Shown here piece by piece: positions 46,369 to 56,226 of a stretch of DNA of 64,000 nt; the first letter of the stretch is position 1; each line of letters starts with the position of its first letter. The stretch is from the NCBI RefSeq assembly GCF_024346995.1, contig NZ_AP024888.1, positions 372,001-436,000 of the forward strand, in the 5' to 3' direction. Under the pieces are notes generated by a model. It was given only the letters and a program-made list of their open reading frames with translations. It was not told the DNA's origin and did not search any database. The DNA comes from Vibrio palustris (GTDB taxonomy: Bacteria; Pseudomonadota; Gammaproteobacteria; Enterobacterales; Vibrionaceae). The position numbers were made by a program, and so were the translations under genes.

Positions 46369-47676
46369 ATGAAAGCCAAACTCATGTTATCTGATTTGCT
46401 CAATCAGTTATCATTTGCTCTGTGTATTGTTCGGCGTGATTATCGCATCATGACGGCCAATGAATATTTTCAGACACGGGCTAAGGTTAATTGTGAGAAT
46501 TTTGTTGGGCAAAATATTCTTGAGCTCTTTCCTGACTCAGCAACGTTTTTAAAGCGAAAGATTGATACTGCATTTGTGATTGAGTCTTCCAGTTTTTCGT
46601 CTTGGGAACAACAGCCACACTTTTTGCCGTTTAAGAGCTCACGACCTGTCTCCGGTAAAGAAGATGATATGTATCAAGATATAGAAGTCATCCCTATTCA
46701 TAGTGATGATGGGGCACTTGAGCACGTTTGTATCTGTGTGTATGACGTCACGACGCAAGCTTCTCAGCAAAAAGCGCTGAAATCGATGTCAGAATTGTTA
46801 GAAGATAACAATCAAACGCTCAACGATGCATTAAAACAATTAAAAGATACACAAGTGCAATTATTACAATCAGAAAAACTCGCGTCTATTGGTCAGTTAT
46901 CAGCGGGTATTGCGCATGAAATCAATAACCCGATTGGTTTTATTACGTCAAATGCACAAACGTTACAAGATTATTTTAATAAGATCGTAAACTATTTTTC
47001 AGATGTTGAAGAAATATTGAAAACCAGCACTAATCAGGAACTCGCGCAAGAGATTCAGAAAACCCGCGCGAAATATCAGCTCGATTTTATCTTAGAAGAT
47101 GTGGAAGATTTGATTAAAGAGTCGCTTGAAGGCGCGGATCGCGTTGTTTCTATTGTAAAAAACCTTAAAGATTTCTCTCACATCGATAATGCTGAATGGA
47201 ACCATTCCAACTTAATTAATGGTATGGAGTCCACACTAAAAATCATCAATAACGAAATAAAATATAGTATTGAAGTGGAACGTCACTATGCAGATGACTT
47301 TCCTTTAGTGCTATGCCAACCCATGCAGCTCAACCAAGTATTTCTCAACATTTTAGTGAATGCGAGTCAGGCGATTGATGGTGATGGAAAAATCATTATT
47401 ACGATGGATCATGATGAGGAGGGTTGGGTAAGTATTGCTATCTGTGATACGGGTTGTGGAATCCCAGAGGATAAGTTGAATCGTATTTTTGAACCGTTTT
47501 TTACGACGAAACCGGTTGGTTCAGGGACGGGATTAGGGCTATCGGTTTCTTACGGCATTATCAATGCACATAAAGGCAAGATTGAAGTGACCAGTCAAGA
47601 AGGTGAGGGAACATGTTTTACTATCCGACTGCCAGTAGAGGGACCCAAAAGTATCCTTGAATCTTCTCAAGAATAG
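46369..47676 (+). CDS. PAS sensor histidine kinase
   Basis: A 435-residue soluble kinase. An N-terminal PAS domain (about 10-130) is followed by a coiled coil and the HisKA H-box [15 protein letters not shown] (phospho-His in AHEINNP, about residue 185). The HATPase_c domain has an N box ([10 protein letters not shown]), G1 [21 protein letters not shown] and G2 GTGLGLS. No membrane segment is seen, so it senses an internal signal. AAGGATATGTGA precedes ATG. It is the only complete histidine kinase in this operon and would feed the four receivers around it. Confidence 0.92.
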   Translation: MKAKLMLSDLLNQLSFALCIVRRDYRIMTANEYFQTRAKVNCENFVGQNILELFPDSATFLKRKIDTAFVIESSSFSSWEQQPHFLPFKSSRPVSGKEDDMYQDIEVIPIHSDDGALEHVCICVYDVTTQASQQKALKSMSELLEDNNQTLNDALKQLKDTQVQLLQSEKLASIGQLSAGIAHEINNPIGFITSNAQTLQDYFNKIVNYFSDVEEILKTSTNQELAQEIQKTRAKYQLDFILEDVEDLIKESLEGADRVVSIVKNLKDFSHIDNAEWNHSNLINGMESTLKIINNEIKYSIEVERHYADDFPLVLCQPMQLNQVFLNILVNASQAIDGDGKIIITMDHDEEGWVSIAICDTGCGIPEDKLNRIFEPFFTTKPVGSGTGLGLSVSYGIINAHKGKIEVTSQEGEGTCFTIRLPVEGPKSILESSQE

Positions 47677-47688
47677 AGAGGCGCGCCG

Positions 47689-49332
47689 ATGTTATACGAT
47701 AAAATTTTATTAGTTGATGATGAGTTACCTATTCTTAAGTCACTGATCCGCACACTGCGTATGGAATTTGCTGAAATATACAGCACTACCAACGTCGAAG
47801 AGGCGATTGAAATAGTAAAGCAACACCGAATTAGCTTGGTCATTTCTGACTTCCGAATGCCTAAGATGAATGGTGTGGAATTGCTGATCAAGCTAAAGAC
47901 CATTAATCCGCAACTGTCGACCATTATGTTATCGGGTCAAGCAGAGTTAAGTGATGTAAGTAAAGCACTGAATGTCGGCGCATTGCATAAATTCATCACC
48001 AAACCGTGGGACTCTGTCGAACTGATTAAAGAAATCCATAATGCTCTGCAGCGACAAGCAGATTTCGCGCATCACGATGTATTAACTCAGTGTCTGCTAC
48101 CCAATCGTCTCAATGACCAATTACAGAAAATCATTAACAATAAGAATGATGTGTCGACTTTGCTGTTAACCGTGGATCTCTGTAATACCGCCACGTTAAA
48201 TACTACTTATGGCGTCACAGCGGTGAATACCGTCATTGAAGGTTTTGCACAACAATTAAAACAGCAGGTCTCTCTCGATATTTATCGTAGCGAAGATAAG
48301 TTTTTCATGGTGTTAGATTGCGCAGCGGAAAGTGTCAATTTGCTTACGGACATGATCAATAAAATTGATAAAGCATGGCAAGCTTTCATACCGTCTGACT
48401 CGCCTTATGGGTACAAATTATCAGTAAGCGAGTTGAAAAGTTGGGAAAAAATCGATTCTGACGCCATAAATGATCGTAAGTGTTATCTAGAGACTATTGG
48501 ACATTCTCCGTACTTTTGGTTGGGGTATGAAGATGAACCAAAAGCAGAATTGAAATATTTGGTCAAATTATTGCTCGATAGTGGGCCACAACAATTTGTG
48601 GCTTTCTTTCAGCCACAAGTAAATGTTGAAACAAATACAATCGATGGGTGTGAAGCGCTTGTGCGCCGCCAGACTGAGTTTGGTAATTATGAACCACCCA
48701 TGACTTTTATTCCTATATTAACCAAATATAACTTTATTGATGATATGACGTTGTCGATTTTTGAACAAACATTGTCAATGCTCGAAGAGTTAGAAAAAGC
48801 AGGTTATCCAGATATTCGGTGTGCGATTAATGTCGTCGCTAATCAGGTAGAAAAAGGCATTATTTGTCAGTTTTTAGAAACGATTGCTCAGTCAAATCCA
48901 AGACATTTATTACGCCTAGACTTAGAAATGACCGATACGCAACTCATACAAAGCTATGATAAAACTCGCTCAGAAATGCAGAAGCTCTCTGAATTTGGCG
49001 TGCGCCTCTCTATCGATGATTTTGGAACAGGTTTTTCTGGGTTTGAAATGATTTGTGAACTGCCTTTTGATGTTTTGAAAGTCGATGGACGGTTTATTCA
49101 AGCGCTCGGCCAATCGGTGGCAGATAACGCGATTTTTAATTCTATCGTCGAAAGCGCAAAATCGTTAAATATGGGCGTGATCGCGGAGTGCGTTGAAGAT
49201 CTCACTCAGTTAGATATTCTCCGTCAACATGGTTGCCAACATGTGCAGGGCTATTTATTCAGTCCGCCATTACCCAAGCAGGAGTTTGTCGATTATGTTC
49301 AGGGTTACAAGCAGCGGGAGAGAGAGTCATGA
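47689..49332 (+). CDS. REC-degenerate GGDEF-EAL phosphodiesterase
   Basis: A 547-residue protein. The receiver is at about 5-120 (DDE, ISDFRMPKMNG with acceptor Asp, ITKPWD). A degenerate GGDEF domain spans about 125-270, with YRSEDKFF in place of the GGDEF loop. The EAL domain is at about 305-540: CEALVRR, INVVANQVEKG (Asn), IDDFGTGFSG (Asp-Asp), VLKVDGRFI (Lys) and VIAECVED (Glu), so the catalytic residues are intact. It should hydrolyse c-di-GMP under phosphorylation control. The next gene starts in its stop (ATGA). Confidence 0.92.
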   Translation: MLYDKILLVDDELPILKSLIRTLRMEFAEIYSTTNVEEAIEIVKQHRISLVISDFRMPKMNGVELLIKLKTINPQLSTIMLSGQAELSDVSKALNVGALHKFITKPWDSVELIKEIHNALQRQADFAHHDVLTQCLLPNRLNDQLQKIINNKNDVSTLLLTVDLCNTATLNTTYGVTAVNTVIEGFAQQLKQQVSLDIYRSEDKFFMVLDCAAESVNLLTDMINKIDKAWQAFIPSDSPYGYKLSVSELKSWEKIDSDAINDRKCYLETIGHSPYFWLGYEDEPKAELKYLVKLLLDSGPQQFVAFFQPQVNVETNTIDGCEALVRRQTEFGNYEPPMTFIPILTKYNFIDDMTLSIFEQTLSMLEELEKAGYPDIRCAINVVANQVEKGIICQFLETIAQSNPRHLLRLDLEMTDTQLIQSYDKTRSEMQKLSEFGVRLSIDDFGTGFSGFEMICELPFDVLKVDGRFIQALGQSVADNAIFNSIVESAKSLNMGVIAECVEDLTQLDILRQHGCQHVQGYLFSPPLPKQEFVDYVQGYKQRERES

Positions 49333-50756
49333 CCGACGTAAAGCAAACCTCAGACCAAAGTGATCATTCTCGAACTGATGAAGAAACGATCAGTGTAGAT
49401 AACAGTGTAGACAACTCGGACGCGATGGGAGAGAAAGACCCGGCCAAACCAGAGAATGTAACGGTTGCGGAAACCCCTGACGTCGGCTCTTCACGTTTAT
49501 CATTGTTGTTACTCGATGATGAAGCCGACATTGTTAAAACGTTAACCCGTGTGCTGCGTTTAGACTATGATGTGGTGTCGTTTAATGAAGGGGAAGATGC
49601 TCTAGAGTATTTGAGTGAAAACCCAGTTTCTATCATTATTTCTGATATGCGTATGCCGCATATGGATGGCGCTAAATTCTTATCGATAGCGAAAGAGCTC
49701 TGTCCACGTTCTGTACGTATTTTACTGACAGGGTACAGTGATATGGAATCAACCATTCGGGCAGTGAACGAAGGGGGGATTCATAACTATTTATCTAAAC
49801 CTTGGGATAATCAGTCGTTAAAGCTAACAGTGGAGAAAGCGGCCGAGTTTTATACCTTACGTGAACAGCATGATCAGTTATTAGTGACGCTTGAAGAAAA
49901 AAATGTCGAGTTAAAAAGTTTTAATCAGCGTTTAGAAGAAAAAGTATTACAACGTACTCAAGCGTTGAAAGATGCCAATAGCTCGTTAGAGAAAATGCTC
50001 AAAGCAAGAAGTCAAACCTTCAATGATATCTTAGCGACATTGAAAGCGATTATTGAATACAGTAGTGGTATGCCTGCTAACCATAGTGAGCGTGTGGCAG
50101 AGCAATCTAAAGTTGTCGCGAAGTCTATGGGATTATCGGAAGGTGACGTGAACCAGATTTATCTGTGTGCTTTGTTACATGAAATTGGATTAGCGGCGAG
50201 AAAGGATACCAAACCTTCTTTAGTCAAACGTACTGCAGGTATTCCTACCACTCCCGATGCGAATTCTGTATTGGGCGCTGAAATCGTTGGACGCATTCAG
50301 CGTTTTGCCCCATTAATGTCGGTGATAAAACATCAAGATGAAAATTTCAATGGCACTGGAGGCCCCTCTCATTTGAAAGGCGAAGACATACCGATGGGCT
50401 CGCGAATTATTCGTGTGGTTAAGAACTTTGACTATTTTGTTGCCGCTGAAAATAATCGCAACCGCATGACAGCGACCAGTGCTCGTCGCTTTTTAAGTGA
50501 TTATAGTGGCACACTGTACGATCCTAAGGTGGTGAAAACGTTTATTGATGTGATGAGCAATGTGCAACAAACCGATGGTTTAGAGCGCTGTGTGAGTGTC
50601 AATGAAGTACAAGTTGGTACGATTGTAAAGCGCGATGTGTATTTATCGAATGGCCGGCTCATGCTAACCGCAGGGCAAGAGATAAATGAAAGCTTACTAG
50701 AAAAACTGAAAAAAATTGAGAAAGACACGCAATACCCCCTCGCTATTTTTATCTAG
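49329..50756 (+). CDS. REC-degenerate HD-GYP response regulator
   Basis: A 475-residue protein. An acidic linker (residues 1-50) is followed by a receiver (about 55-170; LLDDEADIVKTL, ISDMRMPHMDG, LSKPWDN), a coiled coil, and an HD-GYP-like domain (about 250-420). The HD is LLHEIG rather than LLHDIG, and the GYP is GTGGP (FNGTGGPSHL), so phosphodiesterase activity is doubtful. The start at 49329 overlaps the previous stop by 4 bp. A REC-EAL enzyme followed by a degenerate HD-GYP partner recalls the HnoB/HnoD pair of Shewanella, where the latter controls the former. Confidence 0.9.
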   Translation: MTDVKQTSDQSDHSRTDEETISVDNSVDNSDAMGEKDPAKPENVTVAETPDVGSSRLSLLLLDDEADIVKTLTRVLRLDYDVVSFNEGEDALEYLSENPVSIIISDMRMPHMDGAKFLSIAKELCPRSVRILLTGYSDMESTIRAVNEGGIHNYLSKPWDNQSLKLTVEKAAEFYTLREQHDQLLVTLEEKNVELKSFNQRLEEKVLQRTQALKDANSSLEKMLKARSQTFNDILATLKAIIEYSSGMPANHSERVAEQSKVVAKSMGLSEGDVNQIYLCALLHEIGLAARKDTKPSLVKRTAGIPTTPDANSVLGAEIVGRIQRFAPLMSVIKHQDENFNGTGGPSHLKGEDIPMGSRIIRVVKNFDYFVAAENNRNRMTATSARRFLSDYSGTLYDPKVVKTFIDVMSNVQQTDGLERCVSVNEVQVGTIVKRDVYLSNGRLMLTAGQEINESLLEKLKKIEKDTQYPLAIFI

Positions 50757-50786
50757 CCTTATCATGATATTGTGGCTTAGATAATG

Positions 50787-52415
50787 TTAACTTGTCGGGA
50801 GCGTCAGAATGACTTCTGCTCCCGACTCCCAATTGTTAATTTCAATTTTTCCTTTCAAATGTTTAATAATGTCATACGCATAAGTTAATCCTAGCCCCAT
50901 ACCTTCTCCCACAGGCAGTGTGGTATAGAAGGGATCAAACAAATGCTTAACATTCGCTTCTGACAAGCCAGGCCCCGTATCTTTTATTGATAATATGATG
51001 TGTTTTTCTATGACACGACTAGAAATCGCGACGCTCGAGGTGTCTTGTGGTTTTTGCTGGCAGGCCTGAAACGCATTTTGTAAAACTTCAGTCAGTAACC
51101 GATCGAGCTCGTTGGGAATGCCTAATATGCGCGGTAGTGCACGTAATTCTGGTGATAGTAATAACTCAATCGATTCATCTTTATAGGTTTGCGAGATGGC
51201 ACGATCTAAACTTGGGTATATATCAATAGGCTCAATACCGTCACGGCTGTTATTACGTTCATTAGAATAATATTGTAATGCCGTCACTATGCTATGAATA
51301 CGCTCAACACACTTTATAGAGTCTTTTATTGAATCGAGAATATCAGCGTCAATGAAGTTAAAATCATTCAGTTTTAACCATTGATTCAGGGACTGAGTAT
51401 ATTGACTATCAATATGTTGATCGATGAGAGCTTGTTGGCGTTTAAATCGTTCCTTATACAATTCAATATAACTTTGACACACGCTTAGGTTGCCGCTTAT
51501 TACACCGGCAGGGTTATTAATTTCATGAGCAAAACCGGATGCCATAATACCTAGGGATGCCATTTTTTCACTCTCAATGAGTTGATGTTGGGTAGCGATG
51601 AGTTCTTCGTTTGCGGTGGATAGCTGTTGGTTGACCGTTAGAAATTGCGAGGTTCGCGCTTTTACTTTCTCTTCAAGAGAACTATTCATTTCTTGTAGTT
51701 GAGATTGATAACGAAAGTTTTGTTCTGTTGTGCTCTTTAATTGCATGATCATTTGATTGAAAGCATGCGTTAATTTTGACACTTCATCATTGCCTTTCAG
51801 TGGCAGTTGAATATCAAAATCGCCATGAGAAATTTGAGCAGTAGCGGCACTCAGAGTTTCTAAACGTTTGGTGAGCATTGTGCCTAAAATATACGAAAAA
51901 ATAGCGACAAAAAGAATATCTAATACCACGATGATCACTGCCCACTTGGCAGCCGTCGCGATGGTACTTTTGATGTCAGCCATACTAAAACCGATCCAAA
52001 TAGTACCAAACGTCACTCCGGCTTCCTCAATACGGTGTGAAACATCGTAGATAGAGTCTGTGACGGCTTTACTATTTTCTTCAAGCATGCCTGGAGTAAA
52101 ACGGCTAGGGTAATCCCCCCCTTCGGCTAGAATGGTGCCTGAGTTGTTTAATACTGCGACGTACTTTACGCCTTTATTTTTCAGTAGTGTTTCAGTGTAA
52201 TCATGTAATGTTGCCAGATCGGAGCTTAATACAGGGTTAGTGATTGCCGTGCTATACAAATCTAAGGTTGACGAGACTCTCTGCTCCATTCCTTCATAAT
52301 TGGTTTCATATAAATAACATAAAGTTATGGTGACTAATACAGACAGAGTCGCGATTTCGATAAGCGCGATGCCAACGATGGTTTTTAGGCGTAAAGACAG
52401 AGATTGCATAACCAT
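50787..52415 (-). CDS. Membrane histidine kinase
   Basis: A 542-residue kinase. TM1 is at about 10-32, a periplasmic domain of about 130 residues follows, TM2 is at about 155-180, then HAMP (about 182-235), a coiled coil, the H-box ASGFAHEINNPAGVISG (phospho-His near 300) and the HATPase domain (LLTEVLQNAFQACQQ N box, DTGPGLSEANVKHLFDPFYTT, GMGLGL). ATG at 52415 lies 5 bp after the upstream stop; a further ATG is 6 bp later. It is paired with the periplasmic PhnD-like protein, which may be its ligand carrier, and converges on the REC-HD-GYP gene. Confidence 0.9.
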   Translation of the reverse strand: MVMQSLSLRLKTIVGIALIEIATLSVLVTITLCYLYETNYEGMEQRVSSTLDLYSTAITNPVLSSDLATLHDYTETLLKNKGVKYVAVLNNSGTILAEGGDYPSRFTPGMLEENSKAVTDSIYDVSHRIEEAGVTFGTIWIGFSMADIKSTIATAAKWAVIIVVLDILFVAIFSYILGTMLTKRLETLSAATAQISHGDFDIQLPLKGNDEVSKLTHAFNQMIMQLKSTTEQNFRYQSQLQEMNSSLEEKVKARTSQFLTVNQQLSTANEELIATQHQLIESEKMASLGIMASGFAHEINNPAGVISGNLSVCQSYIELYKERFKRQQALIDQHIDSQYTQSLNQWLKLNDFNFIDADILDSIKDSIKCVERIHSIVTALQYYSNERNNSRDGIEPIDIYPSLDRAISQTYKDESIELLLSPELRALPRILGIPNELDRLLTEVLQNAFQACQQKPQDTSSVAISSRVIEKHIILSIKDTGPGLSEANVKHLFDPFYTTLPVGEGMGLGLTYAYDIIKHLKGKIEINNWESGAEVILTLPTS

Positions 52416-52420
52416 TACTG

Positions 52421-53233
52421 TTATTGGGCTCCTGACTGTTGTTGAGGAAATGTTGTGCGAAGAGAATGCCAATCGTCATGGCTTGCCGGTATTAAAGGAG
52501 ACAGACCTAGCGCTTGTAATTGTTGTTGCCCCTTTGGGGTAATCGCTAATTGAATCAAAGCGTGTTGAATCAAACGAACAGACGCTTCGTCCAATGCTTT
52601 ATTATGAGCAAAAGCATACGTTGGATAGTCTTTACTGGTCCATAAAATACGTAAATCATCTTTCACGGCATTGGAAGTATACTCTAAGGTATTGAGTACA
52701 CCGCCGCCTGCTGTGAAAAAACCTTTCGCAATATTTAAGTATACGGATTGCTCGGAAGAGACATAGCGTGAATAGACGGGAATGCCTGCCTCTTGCAGTT
52801 CGTGGTGAATAATCCAAGTGGATGCGGAAAATTCTGATGAAGTAAATACCATGGTCTTATATTGTAAATCGTCGAGTGTATGGATATCGCTCTGTGTATT
52901 GACCACAATTACACCATTAATGGGGGTGTTCGAGGCTTTGACAAAAGCTTTATAGTGAACCGCAGTCTGTGAGCTGACATATTGAAACGGTGTCATAAAA
53001 GCAAGATCGTAATCTCCAAGCGCGAGATGTTGTTCAAAGGTTGGAATATCTTTTGCGGTGCGAAACTGAATGTCGAGTTGTGTTGTTGACGATAATGAGG
53101 CAAGGATAGGATTCCATTTTTTGGCTAACTCTATTGCTGACTGTTGTGGTACAACCCCAAATATGAGCGGTTGAGACCATCCAGAACGATTGGATAGGAG
53201 TAAAAGACACAAAAAGCACAACGTTTGTTTCAT
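52421..53233 (-). CDS. PhnD-like periplasmic binding protein
   Basis: A 270-residue binding protein with a signal peptide (residues 1-20). The PhnD/phosphonate-type blocks are FGVVPQQSAIELAKKWNPIL, GDYDLAFMTPFQYVSS, GVIVVNTQSDIHTLDDLQYKT, and FTSSEFSASTWIIHHELQEAG. No permease or ATPase is adjacent. It ends 5 bp before the kinase start, so the product most likely presents a ligand to that kinase's periplasmic domain. The ligand (phosphonate-like or another anion) is unknown. Confidence 0.85.
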   Translation of the reverse strand: MKQTLCFLCLLLLSNRSGWSQPLIFGVVPQQSAIELAKKWNPILASLSSTTQLDIQFRTAKDIPTFEQHLALGDYDLAFMTPFQYVSSQTAVHYKAFVKASNTPINGVIVVNTQSDIHTLDDLQYKTMVFTSSEFSASTWIIHHELQEAGIPVYSRYVSSEQSVYLNIAKGFFTAGGGVLNTLEYTSNAVKDDLRILWTSKDYPTYAFAHNKALDEASVRLIQHALIQLAITPKGQQQLQALGLSPLIPASHDDWHSLRTTFPQQQSGAQ

Positions 53234-53700
53234 TTAGCTCTCCCATTAGGTCAGCAAAGACGCCTAACATCACGATAATAGTTGGGGGATAATAACAAGC
53301 ATAATGCAAATTATTCGTTTAACGAGTGACCTAGTTACGGTTATGCACATTATTCTTAGTAATTAAACTTAAGGCGTTGCTTTAAATTATAGTTTTGTTA
53401 ACTCATTGTAGTAAAAATCATCAATAACGTTGGGTTAAGTATAAGAAACTCTCGATTTTGCGTAATATTTGGAATTTATTTATCGAATGAGATGATGACT
53501 CCTTTGTTACTCAGTCACTTACTAGAAGTGAGTTTGGCGTAAGTCTGTCAAAAGATCACAGAAGTATCAGTCAATTTCACTGAGTTACGTACTTCATGGT
53601 AGCCTGATACCAAGAAAAATTTGCATTAAATATCGGGATGAGCCAGTGCACCTGCTGTATTTATCAAACCACGATAAGAGAGATTGAAAGGAGAGATTGC
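53234..53700. other. Intergenic, no gene seen
   Basis: AT-rich divergent space between the binding protein and the HAD phosphatase gene. A small inverted repeat (TCACTTACTAGAAGTGA near 53516) is the only structure noted; its role is unknown. Confidence 0.5.
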
Positions 53701-54513
53701 ATGTCAATCAAAGCCGTAGCTGTCGACATGGACGGAACATTTTTAAATTCACACCATGATTATGACCGAGTGCGTTTTCATGAGTTATACCAAGGGCTAA
53801 AGAATCAAGGTATTGAATTTATTGTTGCCAGTGGTAACCAGTACTATCAGCTGGCGAGTTATTTCCCAGAAATCCGCGATGAGATTTCTTATGTGGCAGA
53901 AAATGGCGCACTATTGTATCTCCATGGTGAAGAGCTATTTCACGGGGAAATGAGTGGAGAGGCGCTCAAGAAAGTCTATGATCTCTTAGATGCGGATAAA
54001 TCGATTGAGTATGTGGCGTGTGGTTTACACAGTGCTTATATGGGGCCACGAATTTCACAAGCCTTTGCAGATGTAGCGGCCAACCATTACCAACGTTTAG
54101 AGCGAGTGGATAATGTACGTGCGGTTGATGATGTTATTTTTAAGTTTTCTATTAAGACAACAGTCGAGCATGCTGAAGTATTAGTCGTTGAGCTCGCCGA
54201 GCAGCTAGGCGATTTGGTTGATACGGTGACCAGTGGGTTTGGTTTTATCGATTTAATCATTCCAGGTTTACACAAAGCGAATGGTTTACAAAAAGTTCTT
54301 CATGAGATGGGTATCGCGGCGGACGAATGCGTGGCGATAGGTGATAGCTTGAACGATAAAGAGATGCTTGAGTTCGTTGGATATTCAGTGGCGATGAGCA
54401 ATGCAGCTGAAAAAATCAAAGCGGTAAGTCGTTATTGTACCGAATCCAATGATGACTCGGGAGCTCAAAATGTGATTGAGCGTGTGTTAAAGCAAGAGGC
54501 GCCATTTGTCTAA
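53701..54513 (+). CDS. HAD-family Cof-type sugar phosphatase
   Basis: A 270-residue HAD hydrolase of the Cof/YbiV type. Motif I is AVDMDGTFLNS (residues 8-18; nucleophile Asp), motif II is FIVASGNQ, motif III the Lys in LHKANGLQKVL, and motif IV GDSLNDKEMLE. The C2 cap lies between. Such proteins remove phosphate from hexose phosphates or from cofactors such as FMN and PLP. The start at 53701 has AAAGGAGAGATTGC immediately upstream; an upstream in-frame GTG/ATG at 53638 would add a cysteine-rich leader with no family match. Confidence 0.9.
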   Translation: MSIKAVAVDMDGTFLNSHHDYDRVRFHELYQGLKNQGIEFIVASGNQYYQLASYFPEIRDEISYVAENGALLYLHGEELFHGEMSGEALKKVYDLLDADKSIEYVACGLHSAYMGPRISQAFADVAANHYQRLERVDNVRAVDDVIFKFSIKTTVEHAEVLVVELAEQLGDLVDTVTSGFGFIDLIIPGLHKANGLQKVLHEMGIAADECVAIGDSLNDKEMLEFVGYSVAMSNAAEKIKAVSRYCTESNDDSGAQNVIERVLKQEAPFV

Positions 54514-54577
54514 CTGACACGAATGATGAGCCATTAAGATTGGTTTTTCTAATGTTTATTGGTTCGTTTGGATTAAC

Positions 54578-54604
54578 GCCACCGATTGTCGGTGGCATTT
54601 TTTT
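54578..54604 (+). terminator. Terminator of the HAD gene
   Basis: GCCACCG / CGGTGGC with a 5-base loop, followed by ATTTTTTTT. Confidence 0.9.
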
Positions 54605-54667
54605 GGCTGCCATCATGAGAGGAAGCCAAGGGCAGGGTGCAGACCCCGGAGAATCATACTACGTAGA

Positions 54668-54943
54668 CTAGGGTTGCCATTTAGGGGCTTTATTACGCAC
54701 TCGCGCGACATGAACCAAGCCACTAAGTTTAAGTATAGGCTTAATAATCAATTGAGCACTGCCGACAATAAATAACCAAGTGCCACTTGTTTCTAATGTC
54801 GCGTTAAGGAAGAAAAATGAACCAATCAAAAACCAGATCGCTATCAATAAATCGTTGAGCGCCCCTAACGCTTCGTAGCGTTGCTGTACAACAATATGCT
54901 CGCGGCCTAAATCTATTTCATAAGAGTCGGATGGAGTTTTCAT
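54668..54943 (-). CDS. YrhK-like small membrane protein
   Basis: A 91-residue protein with two hydrophobic segments (about 30-47 and 55-70), matching the YrhK domain (YEALGALNDLLIAIWFLIGSFFF, then WLFIVGSAQLIIKPIL). Function is not known. The N-terminus is polar. GGAACTGCC precedes ATG. It is a single-gene unit in a short region between the HAD and methionine aminopeptidase genes. Confidence 0.75.
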   Translation of the reverse strand: MKTPSDSYEIDLGREHIVVQQRYEALGALNDLLIAIWFLIGSFFFLNATLETSGTWLFIVGSAQLIIKPILKLSGLVHVARVRNKAPKWQP

Positions 54944-55089
54944 AGGCAGTTCCTTATTAACGGATAATTGACACTAACATAGATGAGTCCCTCAAATACA
55001 GGAACTTAACTGAGTGATTTACGGTATCTCACCAATTTCGTGACGCGAGTACATTTAATGAATGGAGTCATCCTCGTCGATGAAAGCCT

Positions 55090-55887
55090 TTATTGACGTT
55101 GACTGAGTGGTGTTTCATTGTCACGTAATGTTAATACTTCATAGCCGGTGGATGTTACCAGAATGGTGTGCTCAAATTGCGCCGAGAGTTGTTGGTCTTG
55201 TGTTACCACTGTCCAACCATCGTTCAGTGTTTGTACACGAGCGCTGCCTTGGTTGATGATGGGTTCAACGGTGAAAATCATGCCTTCTTCAAGTACGACG
55301 CCGTGCTTGGGCAATCCAACAGATAAAATTTGCGGCGGCTCATGTAATTGTCGACCAACGCCATGGCCGCAAAACTCTTTTACAACATCACAGTTGTGTT
55401 TTAAGGCGTAGTTATGAGTCGCGTATCCAATATCACCTGTGTGAGTGCCAGGCGCAATTTGATGAATACCTTGCCACATTGCGTTGTAAGCAATATCGAC
55501 AAGATGTTTGGCACCGGCTGGGGCTGCAGGCATAACATACATTTTGCTTGAATCAACAATGAAATCATTTTTTTTCAAAGTGATATCAATATTAACGATA
55601 TCGGTATCCGTGAGATAAACATTCGCATCTGGCATGCCATGACAGGCGACATTATTTGGTGAAACGTTGATACTAAAAGGGTAGTCATAAGCGCCTAGAG
55701 AAGCGGGAACTGCCTGCAGAGTATCGCGAATATATTGCTCAACTTCATTATTCAACCATAATGTTGATACGCCGGGCTGCACCCATTTATCGAGCATGGC
55801 AAAAACACTCGCAAGCAAGGTGCCATTGTGACGCATTATTTCAATTTCGCGGGGTGTTTTTATCGGAGTCGTTGCTCGGCCGCTCAT
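55090..55887 (-). CDS. map: Type I methionine aminopeptidase
   Basis: A 265-residue MetAP type I. Metal ligands are the two Asp in VNIDITLKKNDFIVDSS, His in CGHGVGRQLHEPP, Glu in FTVEPIINQG and Glu in AQFEHTILVT. It removes the initiator Met from new proteins. The start at 55887 has AGGG 6-7 bp upstream; ATG 55911 upstream has none. It departs from the housekeeping map in the NDFIVDSSKM and GRQLHEPP stretches, so it may be a second MetAP in this genome. It is divergent from a DUF1289 gene, a common neighbour. A gap of 141 bp separates the two starts. Confidence 0.9.
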   Translation of the reverse strand: MSGRATTPIKTPREIEIMRHNGTLLASVFAMLDKWVQPGVSTLWLNNEVEQYIRDTLQAVPASLGAYDYPFSINVSPNNVACHGMPDANVYLTDTDIVNIDITLKKNDFIVDSSKMYVMPAAPAGAKHLVDIAYNAMWQGIHQIAPGTHTGDIGYATHNYALKHNCDVVKEFCGHGVGRQLHEPPQILSVGLPKHGVVLEEGMIFTVEPIINQGSARVQTLNDGWTVVTQDQQLSAQFEHTILVTSTGYEVLTLRDNETPLSQRQ

Positions 55888-56028
55888 ACTTAACCCTGAA
55901 TTATGTAGCACGTAGAAAAAATATTAGTGTAAAAGCATTTAAAAACAAAGTGTACCAGTTTTTGTTGTTTTTATCTGGAGATCAAAGCTGTTAGCGCTTG
56001 TTATTTAATTGTGCCGAGGAAAAGTTAT

Positions 56029-56226
56029 ATGAATAAATTAAAAAAGATCGCGTCACCATGCATTCGACATTGCTGCTTGAATGAGGACGATATTTGTATT
56101 GGATGCTGGCGATCGTTATCAGAAATACTTGTTTGGCAACAAGCGGATGATCAGCACAGGGCGTGTATTCTTGAGCGTTGTCAGCAAAGATCTCAACAAA
56201 CAAATCAAAAAGATGACTTTTTATAG
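56029..56226 (+). CDS. DUF1289 small cysteine-rich protein
   Basis: A 65-residue protein with the pattern PCIRHCCLNEDDICIGCWRS followed by LSEILVWQQADDQHRACILERC. The four-cysteine core and E-I-x-x-W are diagnostic of DUF1289, probably metal or cluster binding. ATG at 56029 follows GAGGAAAAGTTAT; a GTG 18 bp earlier would remove that site. Divergent from the methionine aminopeptidase gene. Confidence 0.82.
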   Translation: MNKLKKIASPCIRHCCLNEDDICIGCWRSLSEILVWQQADDQHRACILERCQQRSQQTNQKDDFL

